Source: Macrotrachela quadricornifera (taxonomy: Eukaryota > Rotifera > Eurotatoria > Philodinida > Philodinidae). Taken from it: a stretch of 64,000 nucleotides of DNA. A program made the translations under genes and the position numbers. The stretch spans positions 539,992 to 603,991 of the forward strand of contig JAJEKB010021016.1 in NCBI GenBank assembly GCA_022393335.1, in the 5' to 3' direction. Numbering within the stretch: position 1 is the first letter of the stretch; each line of letters begins with the position of its first letter. Below are positions 23,324 through 34,677 of the stretch, piece after piece. Below the pieces are notes generated by a model, which was given only the letters and a program-made list of their open reading frames with translations, was not told the DNA's origin and made no database searches.

Positions 23324-26300
23324 ATGAAAGACCAAGACGATGAACATGAAGCATTAATCAATGGTAAAGCGAATTGGTACAACACTGAAGATGATCAACA
23401 ACGTCGATCAGCTCCTCTTGAGTGGGCTGAATCATCATGGATTCGATGGTGGCGAATAGTGTGCTGGACATGGATTTATCCTATGCTTTCTTTAAGTTAT
23501 AAACGACCATTAACTGAAAATGATTTTGACGATATACCTTATGATGACAAAGCGTCGGTATTATTTAGTAGATTACATTCTTACGATTGGACATCAACAA
23601 CAACATGGAAAATTGTTAGTCGAGTATTTTGGAAAGAATTTACACTGATTGGTCTGTTTTTTATTATCCTTATAGCAGCACGTATTGTTCAGCCGTTATT
23701 TCTTCGTCAAATTATGTTTAATATAATTAACCAACAAGAATCAATTAATAACATTGCCTATCTCTATGCTGTATTATTATTTATTGGTGCAGTAATTCAG
23801 ACGTTATTTCATCAATTAATTTTCTTTTATTCTAATCGTGTTGGAATAAGAATTCGTAATGCATTAACATTAAGTATGTACATACACTCATTATCAATGA
23901 AGATACCATCATTACAACAAATTAACAATGCTCAAATAATTAATTTGGTATCTATTGAAACATCAAAATTCTACATAGTATGTTCATATCTGCATTTTAT
24001 GTGGGCAGGTCCTCTTGAAGGCATAATTATATTTGGTCTTCTTAGTTGGATTATTGGTATATTACCAACACTATGTGGTTATATTGTATTTTTTCTTTTC
24101 ATTTTTATCCAGCTAGTATTTAGTCGTCGGTTTCGGTATCAACGTGAAATAACAATTTCTTGTAGTGAGAAACGTATTCATGCCTTCAATGAATTTATTC
24201 AAGGATGTCATATTATCAAAATGTACAATTGGGAAAAATTAATGGAGGATCGTATACGTGAAATGCGTCAACATGAATTAGCAAGTATTCGACGTGCATC
24301 TCTTCTACGTTCATTCAATATAATCCAGTTTTTTGTTTTAACACCACTTCTTGTACTGACTACATTTGGAAGTGCTTGGCTTTTACATTATCCATTAAAT
24401 TCAATTGATATTTTTACAGCTTTATCGTTTTTTATCATGATACGATTCAGTATTACATATTCGTTACCAATATCTATTGAAAGAATAAGTGAGACACTAT
24501 TAGCTTCGCAAAGAATAGATAAATTTATGCGTACGATGACAACACTAAGACAAGAATCATTTATATTGTCTTCTTCAATGAATCAACAGCAGAAAGGAAC
24601 AATTATCATGTCAAATGCATCTTTTTCATGGCATAACCATGAGCCTTGTTTATCATCATTGAATCTAACGATCGAAGCAGGCACATTTGTGGGTATTGTT
24701 GGATCAGTTGGATCTGGTAAATCATCGTTACTTGCTGCTATACTAAGTGAAATGAATCTTTGTAATGGTCAATTTAATACAAATGCTAGTTCATTTTCTT
24801 ATGCTGCTCAATTATCATGGATATTTGTAGATACGCTTCGTAATAATATTCTTATGAATCGACCATTTGATGAAGAACGATATAGAAATGTAATAAATGC
24901 ATGTTGTCTTGATGTTGATATTAGTGCATTTGGAAATAGTGGTGATCTAACTGTAATTGGAGAGCGAGGAATTAATTTAAGTGGTGGACAAAAATCTCGA
25001 ATATCATTAGCACGTGCTTTATATGCTGATTCTGATATTTATCTATTGGATGATCCATTGGCGGCTGTTGATCGTAAAGTAGCTAAAAAAATTTATGAAC
25101 AATGTATTGGTCCACGGGGATTATTGAAAAATAAAACTCGTTTGTTAGTTACTCATCAAATACAATTTCTAGCTGAAGCAGATCAAATATTTGTTCTCTC
25201 CAATGGTCATATTAGTAAGAAAGACCATGATAATGACAATATTTTTGAAGAAAACAATATAACTAAAACTGAAATATCCCATTTAGAGAGTATGCTCGAT
25301 ATAAATTCATCAATCGCTGATACGAAACCAATTATTTCTGATGAAACATCAGCTATTGGAAGTGTTAGTTGGTCTATATGGTATCGTCTCTTTATTGCAT
25401 CATCTTTAGGTAGATGTGGTTTATATTTACTTATTATTTTACTTTTGATTGGGGAAATACTGTTTGATATAAGCAATATTTGGCTTAATCTTTGGTCAAG
25501 ACAATCATATATAAATCAGCAGCGTTTAGTGATATTTCCCTATGTCTATTTAGGTTTGGTGTTAGCTATAATAGTTGCAGATATATTCCGCACTAATTTT
25601 GCGTTTTCTGTGGTATTACACGGATCTAACAATCTACATAATAATATGTTAAAAGGATTATTATATACATCAATACAATTCTTCGAAAGTAATCCAACTG
25701 GACGTATTCTTAATCGTGTTAGTAAAGATCAAGATACAATTGATGATTTATTACCCGGAACTCTGATAACTGGTATAGAATTCTTTTTAATGGTAATTGG
25801 AGCAGTGATTATTATCTGTATTATGAATCCATCTATGTTGGTGCTATGTATTCTATTGATACCCCTGTTTTATTTTATAATTCATTTTTGTTTACGAGCG
25901 AATCGTCGAATGAAACGATTGGAAAGTGTCACACGTAGTCCTATTTATGCTCTATTTTCATCATCTTTGAATGGTTTATCAACTATTCGTGCATTTCAAA
26001 GTAAAGAATATTTTATAGAATTAATAACTGATAAAATCGATATAAATGCACGAGCAAATATTGCCATAGAAGGAGCGGCACGATGGTTTAATATGATAGT
26101 CGATCTTATTTCTTGCTTTTTTATACTGATCATTGCTATTCTCTTAATATATTTTCGTAATCACATCAGTCCATCAGTAGGTGCACTCTGTTTGTCGTAT
26201 GGCATTTCAATAACAGGATTGTTTCCATGTGCTATTCGATTACTTGTAGAATCAGAGATTTTGATGACAAGTGCCGAACGTATTGATGAATATGCACGAC

Positions 26301-27111
26301 TGTTACCTGAAGAAGACTGCCAGAAAAAGTTAGTGAAGACATCATTAGAATGGCCAAATCTTGCAAATATAGAATTTCGAAATTATTCATTGCGTTATCG
26401 ATCTGATCTGAAACCTGTCCTCAGAAATATCAATTTACACATTGATTCTGGCCAAAAAATTGGCATTATTGGTCGCACTGGTATAGAAAATATATTCATA
26501 ACAATTCTTTATTTTATTATTTTTTATATATAGGTGCAGGAAAATCAACTCTCTTAACGAGTCTTTTTCGATTTATTCCTGAATCAAATATTGAAGGTGA
26601 AATTCTGATCGATAATGTTGACATTAGTCGTATCACACTGAATCATCTTCGATCTCATCTTAGTGTCATTCCTCAACAATCTATATTATTTAGTGGTACT
26701 CTTCGATACAATCTTGATCCATTTAATCATTATACTGATGAACAATGTTGGATGGCGCTTGAAGATGTTCAACTTAAGCAGTTTGTTAGCAATCAATCAG
26801 ATGGACTTCTTATGATGATTGCTGAATCAGGTAACAATTTAAGTGTTGGTCAATGTCAATTAATTTGTATTGCTCGTGCTATCTTGAAGAAAAGTAAAAT
26901 ATTATTGATTGATGAAGCAACAGCTAATGTTGATCAAAAAACGGACGAAACAATTCAATCTATAATTGCTGACAAATTTCGAGATCGAACTGTTCTGATA
27001 ATTGCTCATCGATTGAATACAGTGGCTAATTGTGATCGAATTCTTGTATTGGACAAAGGTGTTATTATGAACTTTGACACCCCAACCAATATTATGAAAC
27101 ATTACCAGTAA
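23324..27111 (+). CDS. ABCC/MRP4-like ABC transporter
   Basis: Two exons (23324-26480 and 26534-27111) with a 53-nt GT-AG intron inside the second Walker A codon run. Joined, they give 1244 residues, near the 1300 of MRP4-type full transporters without an extra N-terminal membrane domain. Order: first membrane domain (about 95-400), first nucleotide-binding domain with Walker A GSVGSGKSS (from 460), signature LSGGQ (552) and LLDDPLAAVD. Then come a second membrane domain (about 690-970) and a second nucleotide-binding domain with Walker A GRTGAGKST (1050), signature LSVGQ (1155), LLIDEATANVD and the IAHRLNT switch. The intracellular-loop motif IIKMYNWEKLMEDRI and the WMALEDVQLK segment are MRP-like. 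As in other MRPs, site 1 has Asp where the catalytic Glu would be and site 2 has Glu. The residue after signature 2 is Cys (LSVGQCQ), where Arg is usual. It probably exports organic anions or conjugates across the plasma membrane; the substrate is not predictable. Confidence 0.95.
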
Positions 27112-27213
27112 TAATTGTTGTCTCTAATCGGCCAATTAGAACAATATCATTTTTAAATAAGTTTTTTTCTTATATGCATCATCAGTATTTTCCTACCCAA
27201 ATTTATGCAAAAC

Positions 27214-27594
27214 GGGGTGGTCAAAAACCATGGAGTTTTCTCGACGCTAAAACCATCATAAAATGAAAGTACGTGGTTAGTAGACCCTTGCTGAATAAAA
27301 ATCTTTATATACTATCCACAGTATTTGTATACTGAGGTCAAAGGTCAAAAAAACATTGAACACACTTCATCAAACTTAATAAAATCCTGAAGCCCTTTGA
27401 TGAATTGTGTTTAATGTGGTGTTTTGATCTTTGACGTCAGTATACAAATACTGTGAATAGTATATGGAAATTTTTATTCATCAAGGAGACCGAATCTCAA
27501 CAAACGATTATTAAAAAATTGATATATTAATTACGCACTTTCATTTTATGAAATTTTCAGTGAGGGAAAAATTCCATGATTTTTGACCATCCCC
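27214..27594. mobile_element. Fold-back MITE, 381 bp
   Basis: The ends GGGGTGGTCAAAAACCATGG and its near complement (CCATGATTTTTGACCATCCCC) are inverted. The arms continue inward (TATACTATCCACAGTATTTG and its complement) to a loop near 27400. It lies just downstream of the ABC transporter and has no coding capacity. The target duplication is not clear. Confidence 0.75.
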
Positions 27595-28998
27595 TTTTTC
27601 TATTTTTTAAAAGCAATGACTTATTAACAAGATGTAGTAGAGTTTGTATGAGTTTAGTAGATAACACAAACATTAGTAAGGCATAGTCAAATTTACAAGA
27701 ACCAATAATATTCTTTCAGTGTCTACTTGGTCTTGCTTGCTGTTTGTGCGCTTACATTAAGGAAGAAATAGCGTACTTGAAGTAGACCAAAGTATTTTTA
27801 AATTACACTGATTATACTTTATTAACTTTTAAAGATAGTATTTTCACAAATAGAGCTAAAACAAACGTGAAAACCTCGGATTTAAATTCGAGTGTTACGT
27901 GTATTTCAAGAAGTAAAAAGGATTAACGACAAATTGATTTTGATTGAACCGTCTAATAACTATTTATCTTAAGTCTATGATCAGCATCTTGAATTTATCT
28001 CGTCAACCGATTGACCATTCGAGCTCTGTAAAATCTCCATTGGACAGAAAACAGTTTAGTCTACAAATTCATTCTACTCAAGTGAGCAAGGTATGAGATA
28101 AAAGAAGTGATAGAAGTCAAAAACTGAGGAAATTCGAAGAAATCTTACACTCTGGGAGGTGGTATTTTAGATTTTTCTCATCTGATGCACGATATCCTAA
28201 GCTTATTTTTCTACAAGGCATAGATCTCATCAAGACACATCTTTTCTCACTAAACTATAAGAATAAAAAACTTGCGAAGCCGAGTTAGTGTGGACGACCC
28301 TATCTAGTGATCGCTGACTCATGTCCCACAGTGATGTTATACTCTTAGAAATCACAGAAAACGAGCTCAGATTCGTGTTCAGTTTAAAAAACTGGGTAGA
28401 AATTATTATCCTTGTTCAGGCAACTTTCACTTGAAAAACTACGGTTTTATTCAAAACTTAAACCATGTTCGGAATCATGGTTAAAAATTGAGTCGATTTG
28501 TATATGTTGTGAATAATTCTGAGAAAATTTTTTTTTTGAAAAAATTTCTGTATCCCTCCTCAGGGATGGTCTGGTGAATAATGACAATTTTTTCGATAAC
28601 TCAACCATTTCTTGTCGGTTCCATCTCATCTTCTTCTCTGGACCGAGATATTGATGAGACAATTCTGTGCACAAAATTTCAGCTCAATCGAATGTAATTG
28701 TGAAGAGTTATCGTGAAAAAGGACGGACGGACGGACGGACGCACTGACCGATTCTATAATGTATTCACTTATTGACTATACAAAAAATTGACAAAAAGAA
28801 AAAGAGCCGACTGTTTGTCCGATATGTTCGTCTTTCAGTTCATACGGTATACTACGTAATATGTGTGAGAAAGATAAGCACGCAAAAAAATAAAAGAGAT
28901 AGAAGAAGAACGATATGGTCATAGCACGCATATTTTTTCACTCATTTATATATGATTCTTATTTTAGATACGTTTATTTTCTTTCTAAACTGTTTAAA
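27595..28998. other. Intergenic stretch with GGAC microsatellite
   Basis: No gene recognised. A (GGAC)n run of about five units lies at 28720-28741, preceded by a moderately GC-rich 250-bp segment (28300-28720) that may be part of an unrecognised repeat. The likely promoter of the following oxygenase gene is included. Confidence 0.4.
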
Positions 28999-30061
28999 AT
29001 GAAATTCCTCCTTATTTTTCTACTCGTACTCCGTGTTTATACATTTGATAATGATATAAATCAAGATCAATGTGAAGATATATGTTCATTCGATGTCAAC
29101 GAAATTGATATATCAAAATTTCTCACTGGTACAAATCAAGAGAAAAAACAAATTGCTTCATTATTCGATCAAACTTTTCATCAGCATGGTATTATCCGAT
29201 TGATCAATGCTGATATTACTTCAGAAATAATCGATAAAGCAGCAGAATTTTTTGCCTTAAATGAAGAAACAAAAATGAAATATTATCTCAAAGGTTCATA
29301 TTATGAAACACCAGGCTACAAACCATCAGGCTTAGAATCCGTTTCTAATTATAAAGGAGATCAAAAAGCAGCAGCCACGGATTCGATTGAAGTCTTTTTT
29401 ACATTTTTCAAAGCTCAATCAAAAGAATTCAATTATTCTATTGATCAATTACCAGATATATTTCGTGAAGTAATACCAGACTATATTCTCAAAGGAAGAC
29501 AACTCATTTCTTATATCCATCAAATTGCTGATTTAGCATTGGGATTAAATGAAAATACTTTGGATAAAAATTATACCAATGATCATGCTATGTATCACTT
29601 AAGATTAGCTAGATATTTCTCACCAAAACATGATGAACCATTAGCATTGGGTGAACATCAAGATTATCTTGGATTTACATTAATACAAAATGATGATGTA
29701 CCAGGTAGTCAAGGTCTTGAATACATGAATTATGATGACTTGTTTTTTTGTTTATTTATTAGGGTTGGAAGTGAATGTGAATGGACGATGGTTTCGTGTC
29801 GAATCGAAACCAAATACTCTATTAGTGGTTGGTGGTGAATGTATTCAAAGATGGACGAATGATTATTGGATATCAGTATTACATCGTGTAGCAGCAGTGA
29901 AACAATCAAGATATTCAGTATTATTCTTTAGTGGACCTGATCTGAGTTCGATGATTGAAACATTGCCTTGTGAGAAATGTACAAAAGAACCATCAAAATA
30001 TTCTCCAATTACTGTACAGGAACATTTAGCAAAAAGAGCATCCGCTGCAGCACGTAACTAA
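28999..30061 (+). CDS. Secreted 2-oxoglutarate/Fe(II) oxygenase, isopenicillin-N-synthase-like fold
   Basis: Two exons (28999-29713 and 29763-30061) with a 49-nt intron give 337 residues. The start is the Met at 28999 because it opens a signal peptide (MKFLLIFLLVLRVYT). An earlier in-frame Met at 28915 would bury it. The N-terminal DIOX_N-like part (HGIIRLINADI, YETPGYKPSG) is followed by the catalytic part. Iron ligands are H220 and D222 in GEHQDYLGFTL and H279 in VLHRV. R288 and S290 in SRYSVLFF form the RxS pair that holds 2-oxoglutarate. Enzymes of this shape hydroxylate or desaturate small molecules; the substrate is unknown. The usual NxGD before the third ligand is VVGGECIQRWTND. The donor is GTCTTG, a weak match, so that junction is less certain. 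The family is most common in plants, fungi and bacteria, and export from a rotifer cell would be unusual. Confidence 0.88.
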
Positions 30062-30858
30062 TATGATCATGATGAATATTTTTCATTGATTCTTTTGTTC
30101 TGTTTCTTAATTTCAAAGATGATGAATAAATCATAATTATAGAAAATTCATTTTAAAATAGATGTATAATCAAGTTTAAATCAACGATAATAGGTTCCTC
30201 AGCATAATAATTATTTATTTTTTATGTCATGTTCTGCCTGTCATTCCTTGAGAAAGAATTGTAAAGTGAACATGCAGTCTAAACTAGGCTTCTTTTCAAC
30301 AGCGAAAATCATGCATCCAGTTTTTTAGAATAGGTAATAGTTTCTTTCATATTTGTTCCTGTGAAAATACCTAGTAACATTTGAGTGTTGCTTTCAACGC
30401 AAAAGCTTCCCACTTTTTCGATCTAAATTTTTCTCAACCGCCATAAAAAGATTTGAATGGTGCGCATAATTTTTGTTTTTAATTATATCTAGAATCTTCA
30501 ATAGCGTTGGTTATCTGACTTAGTCATTCCTTACATCAACGACGAGTTTTCAAGTAATCACATTTTTTACAACATATTTCTTGGAATACTTATGAAGCAA
30601 AACTGACTAAAATGTGTTTGATATCTTTTTTTCATGTTGAAGTTCGTATATCCATATTGAATTGGTAAAAAAAACTAACATGACAGGTAAAATACAGATG
30701 ATTGTATGTTCTCCTCTTATCGAGTACAGTATGGTTATCAGAAATTGAAGTTTTATCTAGAGAAAAGAATAATTTATTTTCATATATTAATGTTTTGAAT
30801 ATCATCCAAGGATGTGTCATATATGTCAAATACGATTTTATTGGAAGATCGTAAAATA
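30062..30858. other. Intergenic stretch
   Basis: No gene recognised between the oxygenase and the Tc1 element. Small open frames near 30632-30904 lack similarity to known families. Confidence 0.45.
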
Positions 30859-32444
30859 CAGCTGTTTGAAAAAAAACTTGTAAACATTGTTCCACATGTA
30901 TCATCTTCTATACAAGTGCTGTTCGAATTGCTTTATACACTGCTAGATAGCCTGCAACGAGTGCTATACAACAGTATAAATTCACATTTTATTTATCTAC
31001 TTCTACAAGAGATATTATACAAATATCTCGTTTCCATGGGCATAGCGGAATTTTTTGTCATAGATATTTCAATATTTTTGAATTTCTTCTCTAAATAGTA
31101 TGTTGATATATTTGCAAAAGAGTTGGCACATTTTGTTATACAATATTTCCTCAAACAAGAGTCCTTTCAAATGTTTCACGTAGGAATTGATAACCTATAA
31201 CGAGTAACATCGAATATCATAGTTCAATATTTTATTCGTTCATCTTTATCATCAATAAGAGACAATCATCTTTTTTTCGTAGACATCACACAATTTTTCA
31301 TAACATTAATATCAATATTTTTGAATTCTTCAACTAAAAATAGTTCAAGTTCATCAGCACGTATTGGTTTTCTTTTTTCTACGTTGCGTTTCACGATCGA
31401 CCAGATATTTTCAATGGAATTTGCATCAGGACTATTCGATGGGCAATCTAATATGTGTGGTACATTCTCGTCGATAAGCTTTTGAAAAATATTATTCGTG
31501 TGTTATGAGTCATTGTTCTGCTGTAAACGCCAATTTGGACCAAACTGGTCTAAAAGCGAAAGAATACATAAATAATGCTACATTATTGTCTTTCATTATT
31601 CACGTGTAGCAACTGGAAGAAAATAATCTTCAGGAATAGAAATATAATATGGGCCATCAAGGTTGCATCGGAACGTGTGACAGGTTAATACGCCTTTCAC
31701 GCTTATTGCACCCCAAATATGAACCTTCTGACGATTTTTGGGTAAGTAGTTAAATTCTTTCTTAGGATTTTTCGACCATCGGCGAATTGCATTACGAAAA
31801 AGTTGGAATGAATCTTCATCTGTCAATACTGTATTACTGAAATTATCATTTTTATGCTTCTTGGCCCATTGTACACGTTGTTCTTTTTCGTCCGATGTTG
31901 ATATGTAAGTAGATTGAGATAAAACACTTTTATAACCACATTCATGAAGGTGACGACTAATTGCTGATGTATATACTGATTTATAGTGCATTTTCGATAA
32001 TTTTTCTTTTATATCGTTAAGAGTTATTTCATTGTTATAACGAATGTATTGACCATTAGGTTTTTTTCTGTTCGACCAAGAACACGTGGTCGACCATTTC
32101 GACTTCGATATTTAAGTGAACCTGTTTGTTTTAATTTATCAATATTGTAATAAATAGTACTCAGTGGAATATTTGTTTTACGATGAATACGAGAAGCAGA
32201 TCGTATGCCCCTGTTCCAAAAAGACAAAATTTCATTATGATGATTTTTCAAGTTACTGGTCGACGGCATCATTGAATGAATATATACCGGAGAGGAAAGA
32301 TATTATACTTCTCCTTATAGAACGTGTAGTATATCTGTCGAGGGTTTATTCCTCAAAAAATCACAATTATAGTTACTTATAATAGTAGAGCAAAATGTTT
32401 TAAGAAAAAAAAATATTTTTCCCAAGTTTTTTTGCAAACAGCTG
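30859..32444 (-). mobile_element. Dead Tc1-like element with TIRs and TA duplication
   Basis: The ends read CAGCTGTTTGAAAAAAAACT and the complement of CAGCTGTTTGCAAAAAAACT. TA stands outside each end (30857-30858 and 32445-32446). Inside, on the minus strand, lie pieces of a Tc1-like transposase: an N-terminal helix-turn-helix at 32024-32272, a middle part with VLTDEDSF at 31596-31991, and a C-terminal part at 31270-31595 with SPDANSIENIW. Frames are shifted between pieces and a stop follows QQNNDS, where the second catalytic Asp is replaced by Asn. It cannot be active. The ends are well preserved compared with the coding part. Confidence 0.85.
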
Positions 32445-32893
32445 TAATTTAATTTTTTCAATTCATAAAAAATAAAATCTTCATCGTTATCGACATCGAA
32501 CGAATAATTTTTGCCAACAAAATATGCATGATTTTCAAAAATTAATCTCTCATTTTACACAGGCTCAGTCGACAATCCTAGTTTTTATAGTGTAAATACT
32601 AGCAGATGTGCCGATTCTTATGATATATACAAAATCTAGAAAAGTCCTTATTTTGACAACCTTTGATCAAAAACAAAATTGCACGAATAATTTTTGCCAC
32701 TACTGTATTTATGGTTTTTGGATGGAAGTATGTGCACAAAAGCAAAAATACGTTATCTCTACAAAAAGAACTGTTGGTGAGCTGATATCTATCTTTTGCT
32801 TGTCATTTTTGACATAACAAGGTCAAGGTTGCTATCAGTGCTGTAACAGAGAGTTTACTCTTTAGTTCCTATTTATTTAAAAAAATTGTACCT
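32445..32893. other. Spacer between Tc1 element and formyltransferase gene
   Basis: No gene recognised; AT-rich. The likely 3' untranslated region of the formyltransferase gene falls in the right part. Confidence 0.4.
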
Positions 32894-33802
32894 TTAAACA
32901 ATTCGTACGATATATTCCATCTGTCCATCTGCGCATTGTTGTACGTATTGGTTTAAAATTCGTTTCACTTCGCCTACGATCAATGGTAGAAGTGGCGTTT
33001 CAAGACGACGTGCTTCTATCACATGATAGAGTCGTTCACTGACGGTTAACAAAGCAGGTTGAGCAAATCGGCACGCCTCTACCAGGTTGCACACCTCACG
33101 ACAAGTTAATCCACTTGTTATTGTTCGTTCAGCAATAGTAAGCGGTTTGGCATCCACACAATATTCTTCGTCAGCAGTTGGCTGTCGTTGTGGCGTGCCT
33201 GGATGACCAGAAAGACTCATCTCAATTGCCTTCTCCATTGTTGAAAATATCAACTCAACAGATCGAGAAAAAATATCAGAAAGGCCATAAGGTGATTGAA
33301 GATCAAAAAATTCTTGAACGAGAATATTACCAGTATCATAACCCTCTTCTAGATAATGCCATGTCACAGCCCAAGGAGATACCTGATGTAGTATAGCTCG
33401 AGCAAAACAATGACTTCCTCGGTAGAGTGGAATGGCACTCGGGTGGCCATTAATCTTAATTGAACGATGTGCCAGAAACGATTTCATCAGCTCATAGGGA
33501 AACTGGCATGTAATAACAAGATCAGGATCAACAGCCTGGAGAAAAGGGAGTAATTGTGAGACGCAACTTACTGTGATAATTGGTGGAGGATCAGCAACGC
33601 TTGAGTATACATCTCGAATACGAGCACCCAGATCATTGTAATTTTTTTCATTCAATGAATGATTATAACCAAGAGCAGTAGCGACTAATACCACTTTACA
33701 ATTCATTTGACGAATGATATTAATAAGTCGAACGAGATAGCTGCCATTTAGACGAGTTAACAACAATACTTTCGTTTGATTTATCGATTGAGTTGTCGCC
33801 AT
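32894..33802 (-). CDS. Intronless formyltransferase-domain protein
   Basis: A single uninterrupted exon of 302 residues. It has the formyl-transferase N-terminal fold: a Rossmann-like start (KVLLLTRLNGSYLVRLI), then KINGHPSAIPLYRGSHCFAR with the catalytic Asn118 and His120, and EEGYDTGNIL with Asp156. These are the Asn-His-Asp residues used by enzymes taking a formyl group from 10-formyltetrahydrofolate, such as methionyl-tRNA formyltransferase and sugar formyltransferases. A C-terminal part of about 100 residues (TIAERTITSGLTCREVCNLV) looks like the start of the second domain but is shorter than in Fmt. The start is placed at the Met at 33802; the open frame reaches 33889, but the extra 29 residues lie in AT-rich leader. 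The gene is clearly more GC-rich than its neighbours and has no intron, which fits horizontal transfer from bacteria. The acceptor is unknown. Confidence 0.85.
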   Translation of the reverse strand: MATTQSINQTKVLLLTRLNGSYLVRLINIIRQMNCKVVLVATALGYNHSLNEKNYNDLGARIRDVYSSVADPPPIITVSCVSQLLPFLQAVDPDLVITCQFPYELMKSFLAHRSIKINGHPSAIPLYRGSHCFARAILHQVSPWAVTWHYLEEGYDTGNILVQEFFDLQSPYGLSDIFSRSVELIFSTMEKAIEMSLSGHPGTPQRQPTADEEYCVDAKPLTIAERTITSGLTCREVCNLVEACRFAQPALLTVSERLYHVIEARRLETPLLPLIVGEVKRILNQYVQQCADGQMEYIVRIV

Positions 33803-34677
33803 ACGTATAATGTGTCGATCAATAAAAAACGATAAGAATACGTTAAAGCTAATAAAAAAATAAGGGCTTATATTATTCTTTCCACGCATGATGTCCCCTG
33901 TACATCGAGTTTCAACGTTCTTTTTCTTCTACTCACCGATGCATGTCAACACGCAAAACGCAAATAAAAAACAGAAATGTGACGAACGGAAAAAAAAGAA
34001 CGAAACAACATGTGTGCAAATCTCTCGCTCTCATGACACCGTTCTAATAGTAACATATAAATGGGAGTGGTCAGAGTGATGGAATAATTATTTAATAATT
34101 CAGTGCTGAGTATTCCTTTTGTTTGAGCCATTGTTAATATCATTCGCATCGACAACGGTATAGAACCAAAGGTCGATGTTTCTAATTGATCATCGATGCT
34201 TACATCGATTTTGTAAACTTAGGTAATATAAGTACCGATAGATGGATGAAAATCTCCCATTTCATCAATTGATGTACCAACAAGATGATTATCCCTTAGA
34301 TAGGATAATTTTGCTCTAATGATAAAAAAGATTCGTTAGTTTTCGTGCCCAATAAACATAGTCGACCCGATTTAGTTTTCTTAGAAAAGTTTTTCTAGAT
34401 GTTCATATTTATCGACTGGTAACTTCTAATAAATACACATAATGACGGTTTCGTTATCTCCTACTGATTATCTATCGTTTTCTTCTTTATATCACTACAT
34501 AATGAGTCATTTTTTTCTGACCAACTGAATAATCGCTCAAGTTACTTTTTCGGTCTTTTTCATATTATACGAAGCATGTGCAAAAAGAAGCACGGAAGTT
34601 TCCAGCTTTTTCTTTCTTATTCTTTGCTCTCTATCGTCGTGTATATAAATACGACCGAAATTTTGGAACAATTCACA
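33803..34677. other. Intergenic stretch
   Basis: No gene recognised. It contains the upstream region of the divergently placed formyltransferase gene. The left terminus of the piggyBac relict should lie near its right end but was not identified. Confidence 0.4.

Noticed and set aside
30814..31098. 94-codon plus-strand frame
   Set aside because: It crosses the left terminal repeat of the Tc1 element and has no known similarity.
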